NCBI GenBank assembly: GCA_943367755.1
Contig: CALRKB020000026.1
Span: 1-64,000 of the forward strand
Length of the DNA stretch: 64,000 bases
Source: PCC-6802 sp943367755
Lineage (GTDB): Bacteria > Cyanobacteriota > Cyanobacteriia > Pseudanabaenales > Pseudanabaenaceae
Direction of reading: 5' to 3'
In this document: one piece after another, positions 35,358 to 44,454 of the stretch
How positions within the stretch are numbered: position 1 is the first letter of the stretch
How the letters are laid out: each line of letters starts with the position of its first letter
Notes under the pieces: generated by a model
Told to the model about the DNA's origin: nothing
The model's input: the letters and a program-made list of their open reading frames with translations, nothing else
The model's database searches: none
Program-made: the position numbers and the translations under genes

Positions 35358-35816
35358 TTAGAATCTATTGATCGTATACCGATTGAAGCGATCGCGGCAG
35401 CGCTGCACGCTACTTTTAGCATATTCGATAATGTTAGGAGTTAGCATCTTAAAGTCTTGCAGATTCTGGGAGATGGCGAATAACTCCTCCCTGGATGTTT
35501 CCATCGGGAAGGAAGCGACTAGGCCTTCTCCACTAATAACGCTATCCTTGACAGTACCTCTAAAGCAATTGGCATCGCTGGAGTTGGCAATGAAGTGTTC
35601 ACCAACCACCTTGTTACCCGTTTTCTGTAGAGCGTAGATCTCGGCCCCAGCTAACTGGATATCACGATGTCTAGTGCGATCGGGTAACTTTGAGGAGAAA
35701 ATGTAGTTGCCATCTGGTAAATTTTGAATTGCGATCGGCTCCGCAAAAGTTGGTAGCCCAAGCACCATCGCTATTACGACGATGCTAATACCTTGCCATA
35801 GCTTTGAGCAACTCAC
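35358..35816 (-). CDS. Secreted/periplasmic unknown protein
   Basis: The 152-residue product starts with GTG 35816 behind AGGTGAG. A clear signal peptide (WQGISIVVIAMVLGLPTFA) is cleaved before EP. The mature part has a beta-rich look (LPDGNYIFSSKLPDRT) and two cysteines far apart (NCFRG, QRCRDR) that could form a disulfide. Family is not recognised. It lies upstream of the RTX gene on the same strand but is separated from it by the RTX promoter site. Confidence 0.65.
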   Translation of the reverse strand: MSCSKLWQGISIVVIAMVLGLPTFAEPIAIQNLPDGNYIFSSKLPDRTRHRDIQLAGAEIYALQKTGNKVVGEHFIANSSDANCFRGTVKDSVISGEGLVASFPMETSREELFAISQNLQDFKMLTPNIIEYAKSSVQRCRDRFNRYTINRF

Positions 35817-35866
35817 AACTCACCTGCTTACTATAGATCCCTATACTTCAATTGTATGCAATATTC

Positions 35867-36349
35867 ATGTCTTTAGAAATTGCGTTTGATGTACACCAGC
35901 AATGGATGGACAAAGCGATCTCGCTGGCAAAACAGGCCGGTGCGCAGGGAGAAATTCCTGTAGGTGCAATTGTGATCGATCCCGACGGGCAGATTTTAGG
36001 CACAGGTGAAAATCGCAAGGAACGCGATCGCGACCCGACTGCCCATGCCGAAATGCTGGCAATTCGCGCAGCAGCTAGGACTCGTAAAGATTGGCATTTA
36101 ACTACCTGTACTCTCTACGTGACGCTCGAACCGTGCCCGATGTGTGCAGGAGCGATCGTGCAGGCGAGAATAGGTACACTGGTCTATGGTGCTGACGATC
36201 CCAAAACTGGTGCTATTCGCACAGCGATCGATATTCCAAATAGTGTGGCATCATTTCATCGTCGTTTGCAGGTAATTGCGGGCATCCGGGAGTTGGAATG
36301 TCAGCAATTATTGCAATCCTGGTTTCAACAACATCGCCAGAATTCCTGA
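35867..36349 (+). CDS. tadA: tRNA adenosine(34) deaminase
   Basis: The 160-residue cytosolic enzyme converts A34 to inosine in tRNA-Arg(ACG). The zinc/catalytic boxes HAEMLAIR and PCPMCAGAI are intact, as is GEIPVGAIVI. ATG 35867 is preferred over TTG 35852 because homologues start shortly before the AFDVHQQWM helix. Confidence 0.93.
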   Translation: MSLEIAFDVHQQWMDKAISLAKQAGAQGEIPVGAIVIDPDGQILGTGENRKERDRDPTAHAEMLAIRAAARTRKDWHLTTCTLYVTLEPCPMCAGAIVQARIGTLVYGADDPKTGAIRTAIDIPNSVASFHRRLQVIAGIRELECQQLLQSWFQQHRQNS

Positions 36350-36360
36350 TCGCCACGTAG

Positions 36361-36381
36361 GGGCAGACGCGCAGGTCTGCC
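36361..36381. repeat. GGCAGAC-N6-GTCTGCC hairpin repeat, second copy
   Basis: A 7-bp stem GGCAGAC/GTCTGCC has a GCGCAG loop and lies 12 bases after the tadA stop, similar to the hairpin at 21030-21051. It probably also terminates tadA. Confidence 0.6.
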
Positions 36382-36435
36382 TTCCTCCGCCAACCATATG
36401 GGTTAAGATAAAACCGCCTAGGGAAGGGAAATCTC

Positions 36436-38496
36436 ATGTCGAATTTGTGGATTCAAGGAAGTAGTCGTAGTGGCAAAAGCCAAAAAGCCTGCGAGCAGTT
36501 TGAGACGTGGGTAGCCACAGAAATATCCCAACAGCCCAATCCTCAAGCTGCCTCGCAAACAGTATTGGTCTTGTCCGTTGATGCCGAGCAGCGTCAACTA
36601 TTGAGCGATCGCCTCATGCGGGCAACCCATGGTCAATATCCCGTTACCGCCGTCACGCCAATCAGTTTCTTTCGCGATCAGGTGCTGCTCTTCTTTCCGC
36701 TGCTAATGCGATCTCTAAAGCTTAAAGCTCAGTTCCCGATTTTGTTGCGGGTGGAGAACGAGCAAGAACTTGCGATGCAATTGTGGTCAGATGACCTCGA
36801 TCTGGGGTTATTGAGGATGGAGGGAGTCAGCCGCGATCGCCTGGTGCGCAGAATGCTCGACCTGTTCTTACTGGCTGCCAATAGTGGCAAGGCGATCGCC
36901 GAGATTCCCACAATTTTACGGCAGGGCTTTGCGGAGAATGACAATGGTGATACCAAAGATTGCAACGATCCCTACGAGTACATGGGTAAGGCACTGTCTG
37001 ATTGGCAGCAGTTCTGCTGGCAGAATGGACTGCTTACCTATGGCATCATTACCGAGCTATTTGGTCGCTACCTTCTGCCCAATCCTCACTATCAGGCAAA
37101 ATTATGCCAACGGTTTCGCTACCTGATTGCCGATGATGTGGATGAATATCCAGCGATCGCACGCCATCTCTGTGAAATATCGATCGCGTCAGAAGCTAAG
37201 GCAGTTTTTACATATAATCCCCAGGGAGGCATTAGGCAAGGCTTAGGCGCAGATCCTGATTATTGGCAAAAGTTAGCCGCTGACTGTGAAATTGTCGATC
37301 TTCCACCCGTCCAAGATGCTTTGGGTGCTCAAATTGGCGCAATGGTGTTGGGATCGGTTGTCGATCCGGGTAGCAGCTTGTACCTGACCCAGGAACCCTT
37401 GGCAGGATTGATCGGCATCGAAACTATTTCGCGCGCCAAACTATTTCGCACTGTCGCGGATACAATCGCCGATGCGATCGCCGCTCAGCAAATTAAAGCC
37501 AGTGAAATCGCCATTATCGCTCCAGGGCTAGATAACATTGCCAATTATGCGATCGTGGAAATTCTGGCCAAAAAGGGCATTAATGTTTTACCACTTAACG
37601 ATCAGCGACCTCTATCGGGTTCAGCCCAGGTGCGATCGCTCCTGACCCTGATGGCTTTGGTATATTCAGGCTTAGGCAAGTTAATTGATCGCGATCGCGT
37701 GGCGGAGATGCTGGTATCCCTTGATGTCAGGATCGATCCCGTCAGAGCCGGAATACTTGCCGATCGCTGTTTTCAGCCTCATGCTGACCAGCCAAAACTG
37801 CTACCGAGCGATACCTATGGGGAATGGTATCGCCTTGGTTATGAGGTGAGCCAGGCTTACGAACAACTGCGTCAATGGATCGAGCAACAGTCTGCTAGTC
37901 TGGCACCATTGCTATTACTAGATCGGGCGATTCAGAAATTTCTAATGCCCAGAAATCTCAGCTACGATCGGATCGCGAATCTTCAAGAATTAATTGAGAC
38001 AGCACAGCACTACTGGGAAGTAGGTTACCGTTTAGGCTGGCAAGACCGCGAAATTATGGAGCGATTCATGCTACTGATCCAGCAGGGTACGATTACGGCC
38101 AATCCCTATGCCCCCCACGCTCAAATTGATAGCATTACCCTAGCGACAATCTATCAATACCGCATGGTAAGGACGCAGCATCGCTGGCAATTCTGGCTTG
38201 ACGCCAGTTCGCCTTTATGGAAGCAGGGTGGAGCAGCAGATCTTTTTGGCGCACCTCTATTTCTGCATAGTTGGCAGGGTGAAGCCTGGACAATTCAATC
38301 TGAAAGCGATGCCGAGCGACGGCGTTTAAGCCGATTACTACAAGATTTACTAGATCGCACGACCGAGAGAGTTTATCTATGCTATAGCGAACTCAGCACC
38401 AACGGCCAACTGCAAGCAGGGCCTCTGCTTCCCCTTGCCGATATCTCAACTAATTTTACTACTGAGGTAGTACCGCCGCAGTTCGTTGCGCCATAG
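36436..38496 (+). CDS. P-loop protein related to UvrD/RecB-type helicases
   Basis: The 686-residue protein has Walker A GSSRSGKS at about 8-15, near the very N-terminus, and an acidic YLIADDVDEYPAIAR segment that would serve as Walker B (about 230). Later helicase motifs are not clearly visible, so it may be a degenerate or AddB-like member. Such cyanobacterial proteins are often annotated as recombinase-like. It probably acts on DNA, but no neighbour supports a specific pathway. Confidence 0.65.
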   Translation: MSNLWIQGSSRSGKSQKACEQFETWVATEISQQPNPQAASQTVLVLSVDAEQRQLLSDRLMRATHGQYPVTAVTPISFFRDQVLLFFPLLMRSLKLKAQFPILLRVENEQELAMQLWSDDLDLGLLRMEGVSRDRLVRRMLDLFLLAANSGKAIAEIPTILRQGFAENDNGDTKDCNDPYEYMGKALSDWQQFCWQNGLLTYGIITELFGRYLLPNPHYQAKLCQRFRYLIADDVDEYPAIARHLCEISIASEAKAVFTYNPQGGIRQGLGADPDYWQKLAADCEIVDLPPVQDALGAQIGAMVLGSVVDPGSSLYLTQEPLAGLIGIETISRAKLFRTVADTIADAIAAQQIKASEIAIIAPGLDNIANYAIVEILAKKGINVLPLNDQRPLSGSAQVRSLLTLMALVYSGLGKLIDRDRVAEMLVSLDVRIDPVRAGILADRCFQPHADQPKLLPSDTYGEWYRLGYEVSQAYEQLRQWIEQQSASLAPLLLLDRAIQKFLMPRNLSYDRIANLQELIETAQHYWEVGYRLGWQDREIMERFMLLIQQGTITANPYAPHAQIDSITLATIYQYRMVRTQHRWQFWLDASSPLWKQGGAADLFGAPLFLHSWQGEAWTIQSESDAERRRLSRLLQDLLDRTTERVYLCYSELSTNGQLQAGPLLPLADISTNFTTEVVPPQFVAP

Positions 38497-38551
38497 GATC
38501 GAGATCGCACCTGATACCATACTGATTAGGGATGTCAGCATTTACAAGCAT

Positions 38552-39379
38552 ATGAATATAGTTCTAGGGCGAGATGGATCTGCCTATGATGCCTACTTTC
38601 TCGTCACGCACGGCAGCAAAAATCCACTTTCGTGGGCAGCTTTACAAACGCTGATTAGATCTACGAATACCCTCACAGAGGTGATAGTTGGGGGTGGTTG
38701 TCTGGAAGGACAGCCCTTAACGTTAGCGCAACAGCTACAACAGTTTTGTGAAACCTTATCCAAACAAAGCGCGCTAAAGCATATCAACGTGGCAGTTATT
38801 CCGTTATTCCTCCTACCTGGTGTCCATGTTAGAGAAGATATCCCTGCTGAGATGGCGATCGCCCAACAGAAAATTGTCCATTCCATAAAACCCACGATCG
38901 CATTAGAATTAACTCCGCATTTAGGCACACATCCACAAATTCCAGCATTATTGCAAGCTCAACTTGAAGCTCAAATTGCTCTCATCCAGCATCGCAAGCA
39001 TAAAAATAATCAAAATATTGGACTGATCTTACTCTCCCACGGTAGTCGTCTAACTGCAGCATTCCAAGCCATCGAAGCATTAGCAGCGCAGCTAGGAGCG
39101 ATCGCAGCCTATTGGTCAGTACCGCCTGACCTGGATACGCAAATCGAGCAGCTAATTGCACAGGGGAAAGAACACATCATTGTCATGCCCTACTTTCTAT
39201 CCTCAGGGGGGATTATGGAAGCGATCGCTCAACAAATTTCTCTCTATGGCGATTCCTTAACGGATGCGTCCCGCCGCATGCGAATTGACATCGCCTCTAT
39301 TCCATTCTCTCCTGAACAAATTAGTCTCCTAGCGATAGATTTAGCTATGTCAACGAAGCCTTCTCTCTATCCCATCTGA
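38552..39379 (+). CDS. Sirohydrochlorin/cobaltochelatase CbiX-like protein
   Basis: The 275-residue protein (from ATG 38552; an upstream in-frame TTG at 38486 would overlap the previous gene) contains two related halves: YFLVTHGSKNP near the start and LILLSHGSRLTA at mid-protein, each with the chelatase His. PLFLLPGVHVREDIP and PYFLSSGGIMEAI are the CbiX segments. It should insert Co2+ or Fe2+ into sirohydrochlorin for cobalamin or siroheme. The window also contains a CobT-like gene, but they are not linked. Confidence 0.85.
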   Translation: MNIVLGRDGSAYDAYFLVTHGSKNPLSWAALQTLIRSTNTLTEVIVGGGCLEGQPLTLAQQLQQFCETLSKQSALKHINVAVIPLFLLPGVHVREDIPAEMAIAQQKIVHSIKPTIALELTPHLGTHPQIPALLQAQLEAQIALIQHRKHKNNQNIGLILLSHGSRLTAAFQAIEALAAQLGAIAAYWSVPPDLDTQIEQLIAQGKEHIIVMPYFLSSGGIMEAIAQQISLYGDSLTDASRRMRIDIASIPFSPEQISLLAIDLAMSTKPSLYPI

Positions 39380-41391
39380 TTGGTAATTGCGTTTATTTGA
39401 GCGTTTTTAGCCATCTCAACGCTAAGACTATACTTATCAAACGGTACTGGTTTGCCAATGTAGTAACCTTGAACATAATCAACACCAATCGAACTCAATT
39501 TAGACACGATTTCATGGCTTTCAACATATTCTGCTATGGTTTTGATACCCATGACATGCGCAACACGGTTAATCGCTTCTACAATTTCACATTGAACTGG
39601 GTTAAGGTGTACTTCTTTGACAAATGAACCATCAATTTTAAGGTAATTTACAGGAAGGTTACGAAGATATTCAAAAGATGACATGCCAATTCCAAAGTCA
39701 TCTAGAGCAAATGAACAACCTAAATCCCGCAGACGCGTGATTAATAGCTTTGTATTATAAAGATTCTTAATTGCAGCACTTTCAGTAATCTCAAAACAAA
39801 TAGATTCAGGTGACACATTGAAGAGAGAGAACTGCTCTAAAAGAAAGTCATAAAACAAGTCGTCGTTTAGACTCGAACCAGAAATATTAATTGAAATAAG
39901 TTCCGGTTTATATAATTTGGAACAAAAGGCATTAGGACTATTATACGACTCAGATATAGATGAAAAGCACAGTCGAATGACTTGTCGGTCGAGTAAATGC
40001 ATGAGTCCATACTTCTCAGCAAGGGGGATGAAATGTATTGGGGAGATTAGGCTATCTTGATGAGAAAGACGTAGAAGTATTTCGTAACTATGAATTTCAG
40101 GATTTAGATTATCAACTTCAATTGATGAAAGAAATGCAATAGGTTGATGAAAGAGAACGAAGTCATTATTTTCTAGAGCATTGTAAATATTAAATGTAAA
40201 ACTGTATTCATTCCGTTGGATATCCAGACGCCCGTCAGAAGCAGAAGAAACATAGACTCTGTCCCGTCCGTTGCTTTTCGCAATATTGCATGCCATTGAG
40301 GCTGTTCCTAAAATATGAGATGAGTTATTGGATTTCTCATCAAGCTCGACTACTCCCACACTAATAGTACAAGAAACATACTTATCGTTCCATGCGAATT
40401 TAAAGCCTTTAACCTCTTGGCGAATAGAGTCAACAACTTCCAAAGCCTTTTCCAATTTGCAGCCATAAAGGATTAGTACAAATTGATCTGCACTAAGACG
40501 AGAAAGTACATCAGAACTTCTTACTCTCTTAGCAAGAAGTTTGCTTACCTGGCGAATGATCATATCACCAGCTTTACTGCCGCAAGTTTCATTGACAATC
40601 TTAAACCAATCGATATCGATATAACAAAGAACATGTTGTTGATTTGCAGTTTTACAATCAATTAAGGCTTTGTTTAATAAGAAATCAAAATGCGATCTAT
40701 TGATTAGTCCGGTTAAAGGATCGTGAATAGAAGTGTCAGCCGATCGATCTAGAAAATTGTCGTTTTTTAAAGCTGAACGAAAGACTATAATAAAACCAAT
40801 CAAGGTGTCGCATTCTTGATGCAAGATGAACGCGTTATACTCGATTGGTAAGACTGTTTGGTCGCTAACTTGTAAATTAGCAACTGAACGCTTATATCCC
40901 AACTTCGAATCATTTTGAGGCAGTATATATTGCTGACATGAGTCTTTAGAAAACAATTCTCCATAGAAGATCTGCTGAATAGAAAGCGAATTTATGCAAT
41001 CTTGTTCCCATCCAGTTAACAGTTGAGCGGATCGATTAATAAATTGAACGCTACCATGTCGGTCTGCAATTATTATAGAATCACTGAAAGAATTTAATAA
41101 GCTTACAGGGAATTGATAGGATTGAGAGCTGAAAAAACTCGCTAGCTGCTCTATTTCTAGGCTTTGATTAGAGCTGTTGTTTAGGGGGTTAATTTCTATA
41201 TATTGCCAATCCAAAAGGATTTCCATGACTTCCTCCGGGATTGATGGACTGAAACTATTGGAGTTCAGGGGAGTGCGATCGATTGGTGTAATGCCACACT
41301 CGCTTTCAAATTGGTCAGGGACTTTTGCGTTCTTCATAAGATTGACGAATAGAAAATACCGGGAATGAACACTAGGAATGAGAGGCTGCAA
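39367..41391 (-). CDS. PAS-GGDEF-EAL protein, probable c-di-GMP phosphodiesterase
   Basis: The full open extent (674 residues) starts with TTG, and ATG 41337 may be the true start. Domains: PAS at about 95-205, GGDEF at 222-385, EAL at 400-655. The cyclase signature is SADQF (300-304), so it should not make c-di-GMP, but the I-site RxxD (R291-D294) is kept. The EAL domain has the ExLxR motif (Glu437), Asn502, Glu535, Asp564-Asp565, Lys585, Glu621 and Gln641, so hydrolysis looks possible. It is the last gene of the NRPS/kinase operon, 22 bases after the cyclase gene. Confidence 0.88.
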   Translation of the reverse strand: MQPLIPSVHSRYFLFVNLMKNAKVPDQFESECGITPIDRTPLNSNSFSPSIPEEVMEILLDWQYIEINPLNNSSNQSLEIEQLASFFSSQSYQFPVSLLNSFSDSIIIADRHGSVQFINRSAQLLTGWEQDCINSLSIQQIFYGELFSKDSCQQYILPQNDSKLGYKRSVANLQVSDQTVLPIEYNAFILHQECDTLIGFIIVFRSALKNDNFLDRSADTSIHDPLTGLINRSHFDFLLNKALIDCKTANQQHVLCYIDIDWFKIVNETCGSKAGDMIIRQVSKLLAKRVRSSDVLSRLSADQFVLILYGCKLEKALEVVDSIRQEVKGFKFAWNDKYVSCTISVGVVELDEKSNNSSHILGTASMACNIAKSNGRDRVYVSSASDGRLDIQRNEYSFTFNIYNALENNDFVLFHQPIAFLSSIEVDNLNPEIHSYEILLRLSHQDSLISPIHFIPLAEKYGLMHLLDRQVIRLCFSSISESYNSPNAFCSKLYKPELISINISGSSLNDDLFYDFLLEQFSLFNVSPESICFEITESAAIKNLYNTKLLITRLRDLGCSFALDDFGIGMSSFEYLRNLPVNYLKIDGSFVKEVHLNPVQCEIVEAINRVAHVMGIKTIAEYVESHEIVSKLSSIGVDYVQGYYIGKPVPFDKYSLSVEMAKNAQINAITNQMG

Positions 41392-41413
41392 ATTTTAAAC
41401 ACAATAAACCAAC

Positions 41414-42457
41414 TCAAGGAGAATTTTCCTCCATATATATGCAATACCGATCGCGACCAAGACGTTTTGCTTGATAAAGAGCTTTGTCGGCCAAAGAAAT
41501 CAGATCTTCACAAGTTAGATCGGATGTAGGGACAAGAGTAGCAATGCCCAAACTAATAGTTAGGATTGAACTCACTGGAGAACATTCGTGACTTATTCGC
41601 TGGCTTTTCAAATTTTTAGATATTTCATTAGCAACAGTAATTGCGCCATCTAAAGGAGTATTCGGGAGAATTACTGTGAATTCTTCACCGCCATAACGCG
41701 CAACAAGATCGGCTGGTCTATGAACCGAATCTTGTAATACTTCGGCAACTTTCTTTAGGCATATATCTCCCGCCTGATGTCCGTAATAGTCGTTATAGTC
41801 CTTGAAATGATCGATATCTGATAGAAGAATTGAAAGACATTGCTTTTCTCGTGCGAGTCGCAACCACTCATGCTTAAGATACTCATCGAATCTTCGTCGA
41901 TTAGCAACTTCAGTTAAGCCGTCGAGATTTACAAGACGCTGCAGCTGTTGATTGGCATGCAATAATGCAATTGCTTGCTCCTGTACCTTTCGTGCAAGGT
42001 AACGATTTTGTAGATGAAGGTTAACTCGTGCTATTACTTCCTCTTGTTGAAAGGGTTTTGTAATATAGTCAACCGCACCTAATGATAATCCTTTAACCTT
42101 ACTATCAATATCCACTGAAGCTGTAATGAAAATTACTGGAATATCCTTAGTGTCGGGATGCGACTTTAGGGAAACGCATGTTTCAAACCCATCCATGCCG
42201 GGCATCTGAACGTCCAGTAAAATCATATTGGGAAGTTCTTCATTTAATTGCTCAATGGCACTTTCACCATCGATGGCAAAGCGAGTTTTATAACCTTCGC
42301 TCTTTAGAACCTGAGATAAGACTGATAGATTTGTCGGATTATCATCAACAATTAAAATAAAGCCATTAGACTTATAAAGTGAAGGATTAGAATCCATGAT
42401 TTGAGAATAGTCTATCGCAATCATACTTGTATACTCAACAGAGGTGAATGGAATCAT
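41414..42457 (-). CDS. Response regulator diguanylate cyclase (REC-GGDEF, PleD/WspR-like)
   Basis: The product has 347 residues. The REC domain is at about 32-150 with phospho-acceptor Asp82 (LLDVQMPGMDG), a coiled linker at 150-175 and a GGDEF domain at 177-345. The active site GGEEF (256-260) and the I-site RxxD (R247-D250), five residues before it, are intact, so it should make c-di-GMP with product inhibition when phosphorylated. The ATG overlaps the stop of the upstream hybrid kinase (ATGA), indicating coupled translation and a likely kinase-regulator pair. Confidence 0.93.
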   Translation of the reverse strand: MIPFTSVEYTSMIAIDYSQIMDSNPSLYKSNGFILIVDDNPTNLSVLSQVLKSEGYKTRFAIDGESAIEQLNEELPNMILLDVQMPGMDGFETCVSLKSHPDTKDIPVIFITASVDIDSKVKGLSLGAVDYITKPFQQEEVIARVNLHLQNRYLARKVQEQAIALLHANQQLQRLVNLDGLTEVANRRRFDEYLKHEWLRLAREKQCLSILLSDIDHFKDYNDYYGHQAGDICLKKVAEVLQDSVHRPADLVARYGGEEFTVILPNTPLDGAITVANEISKNLKSQRISHECSPVSSILTISLGIATLVPTSDLTCEDLISLADKALYQAKRLGRDRYCIYMEENSP

Positions 42458-44424
42458 TTCTTTTGTTCGAGAGCTATTCCTAGAAAATCCTTTAGCTCCT
42501 TAATCTTAAAATCTTCGGCGTATCTGCATATTTTTTCGGCAAATCGTTTAAATTCAGGCGAACTCTGCTTTAGTTTACCCACAAATTCAACGATTTTATC
42601 GAGATCTCCTTTTTTGGCTAGATTTAATAAAGAAAGCAACAGATGGGACTCTGGTATCATCGAACAGCTATATTCCCGATCCTGCAAGTCATCCATAGAT
42701 GATAAACCACTGTCATCATCTAATGCTCCTCGATCAATCGTCTCCTCATAAATCCATTCAATATTCAAGAGTGACTTTATCTCATCAAATAGCACATCTG
42801 TAGAAAGAGGTTTTGCTATAAATTCATTTGCTCCTGCAGCAATACTTTCGCATTGCTCGGATTCAAAAACACTTGCAGATGAAGCAATAATTGGTATTGA
42901 CTGTAAATGGGGTGTTTTACGTATTTGTCGTATTAGTTCAAAACCATCCATTACAGGCATAACTAAATCAGCAATAATTAAGTCCGGCGTAAAGGCTAAA
43001 GCCTTTTCGATTCCTTCTTGACCGTTGAGTGCTTCAATAACATCAAAACCAATGGGTTGTAGTAAGTTATGAATAACAGAGCGATTTTCCCAGCGATCGT
43101 CGACCATTAGAATTTTTCGTTGCGGTCCTTTATAACCGACAATAACTCCCTGGGCGGATATTCTTGCTGACTCTGTCCATTCGCTAGCAATTTCACAATC
43201 CAGATCGAACCAGAACGTACTGCCTTTACCAGGAGAACTGACGATCTGCATCGAGCTGTTCATCAACGATAGAATCTTCTGACTAATCGTTAACCCCAGT
43301 CCCGTCCCTTGCGCTTGTTGCTTACTTTTACCAACCTGTTCGAACGGCAAAAAGATTTTTTCGATTTCATTTTCGGAGATTCCTATCCCCGTATCCTCAA
43401 TAAGAAACCTAAGTTTTATTGAACCACAAGATGATTCATCCTTTTTTAGACGATCGCTTGTATCTACTTTATCTTCAACAGGAGTCACACACTCGACTTT
43501 AAATGTTACTGCCCCATGATGTGTAAATTTAATGGCATTTCCTAATAGATTAATTAGAACTTGTCTCAGCCGCTTCTCATCTGTCCTAATGCCACTGGGC
43601 AGGTGTACGTCAAAACGATTGATGAAGGAGATTTTTTTTTGTTCGGCTCGAAAACTAAAGATCTCTGCTACACCTTGCAGAAAGGATGCCATGTGAAAGC
43701 TCGTATTAGACAGTTCCATTTTACGAGCTTCAATTTTTGAAAGATCGAGAATATCGTTAATTAATGTCAATAAATGGTTTCCACATTGACTAATGATGCT
43801 GAGTCCCTTTTGTTCCTTTTCAGAAAAAGTTCTTGTCCGCTGCAAGATCTGGGTATATCCTAAAATCCCATTTAAGGGTGTACGGATTTCATGGCTCATA
43901 TTTGCCAAGAACTCGCTTTTCGCCTTATTTGCTGCAATGGCATCTGCAATAGCTTCCTGCAATTGGGCTTCCAACTTTTCTCGCCGTTCGATCTCCTGCC
44001 TGAGCTGGCAATTTTGATTTTCCAGGCGATTGGTCATTTGTTGCAGCTGTATTTGGATTTTGACTCTGGCTAATACTTCATCCTGATTAAATGGCTTGGT
44101 GATATAGTCTACTGCTCCTAGAGAGAAACCTTTCATTTTGCTTTCAGCATCTGTCACTGCCGTCATAAAAATTACTGGGATGTCAGCAGTTTTCGGATCT
44201 GATTTCAGCCTTTTACACGTTTCAAAACCATCTAGGCCGCTCATCATCACATCCAGTAAGATTAATGCAGGACGGTGATATTGAGTCTGCTCTAGAGCTG
44301 AATTCCCATCCAATGCCACTGAGACTTGGTAGCCATACATGGATAGTGCCTCAGTCAGAACCTCAAGGTTGGTTGGGTTATCATCAACAATCAAAATTCC
44401 CTGTTGGTAATGTTCGTTAGACAT
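42454..44424 (-). CDS. Hybrid histidine kinase, REC-HisKA-HATPase-REC
   Basis: The product has 656 residues from ATG 44424, preferred over ATG 44445 because AGGA lies 8 bases upstream. It is cytosolic without membrane segments. REC1 has LILLDVMMSGLDGFE (Asp58), a coiled coil leads to the H-box NMSHEIRTPLNG (His178), and the HATPase has N, G1 (EDTGIGIS) and G2 (GTGLGL) boxes. REC2 has LIIADLVMPVMDG, and a helical tail of about 60 residues follows. The tail matches that of the neighbouring 950-residue kinase. It probably phosphorylates the coupled REC-GGDEF protein. Confidence 0.92.
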   Translation of the reverse strand: MSNEHYQQGILIVDDNPTNLEVLTEALSMYGYQVSVALDGNSALEQTQYHRPALILLDVMMSGLDGFETCKRLKSDPKTADIPVIFMTAVTDAESKMKGFSLGAVDYITKPFNQDEVLARVKIQIQLQQMTNRLENQNCQLRQEIERREKLEAQLQEAIADAIAANKAKSEFLANMSHEIRTPLNGILGYTQILQRTRTFSEKEQKGLSIISQCGNHLLTLINDILDLSKIEARKMELSNTSFHMASFLQGVAEIFSFRAEQKKISFINRFDVHLPSGIRTDEKRLRQVLINLLGNAIKFTHHGAVTFKVECVTPVEDKVDTSDRLKKDESSCGSIKLRFLIEDTGIGISENEIEKIFLPFEQVGKSKQQAQGTGLGLTISQKILSLMNSSMQIVSSPGKGSTFWFDLDCEIASEWTESARISAQGVIVGYKGPQRKILMVDDRWENRSVIHNLLQPIGFDVIEALNGQEGIEKALAFTPDLIIADLVMPVMDGFELIRQIRKTPHLQSIPIIASSASVFESEQCESIAAGANEFIAKPLSTDVLFDEIKSLLNIEWIYEETIDRGALDDDSGLSSMDDLQDREYSCSMIPESHLLLSLLNLAKKGDLDKIVEFVGKLKQSSPEFKRFAEKICRYAEDFKIKELKDFLGIALEQKK

Positions 44425-44454
44425 TGAATTATTCCTACACTGCATTTAGTTTTA

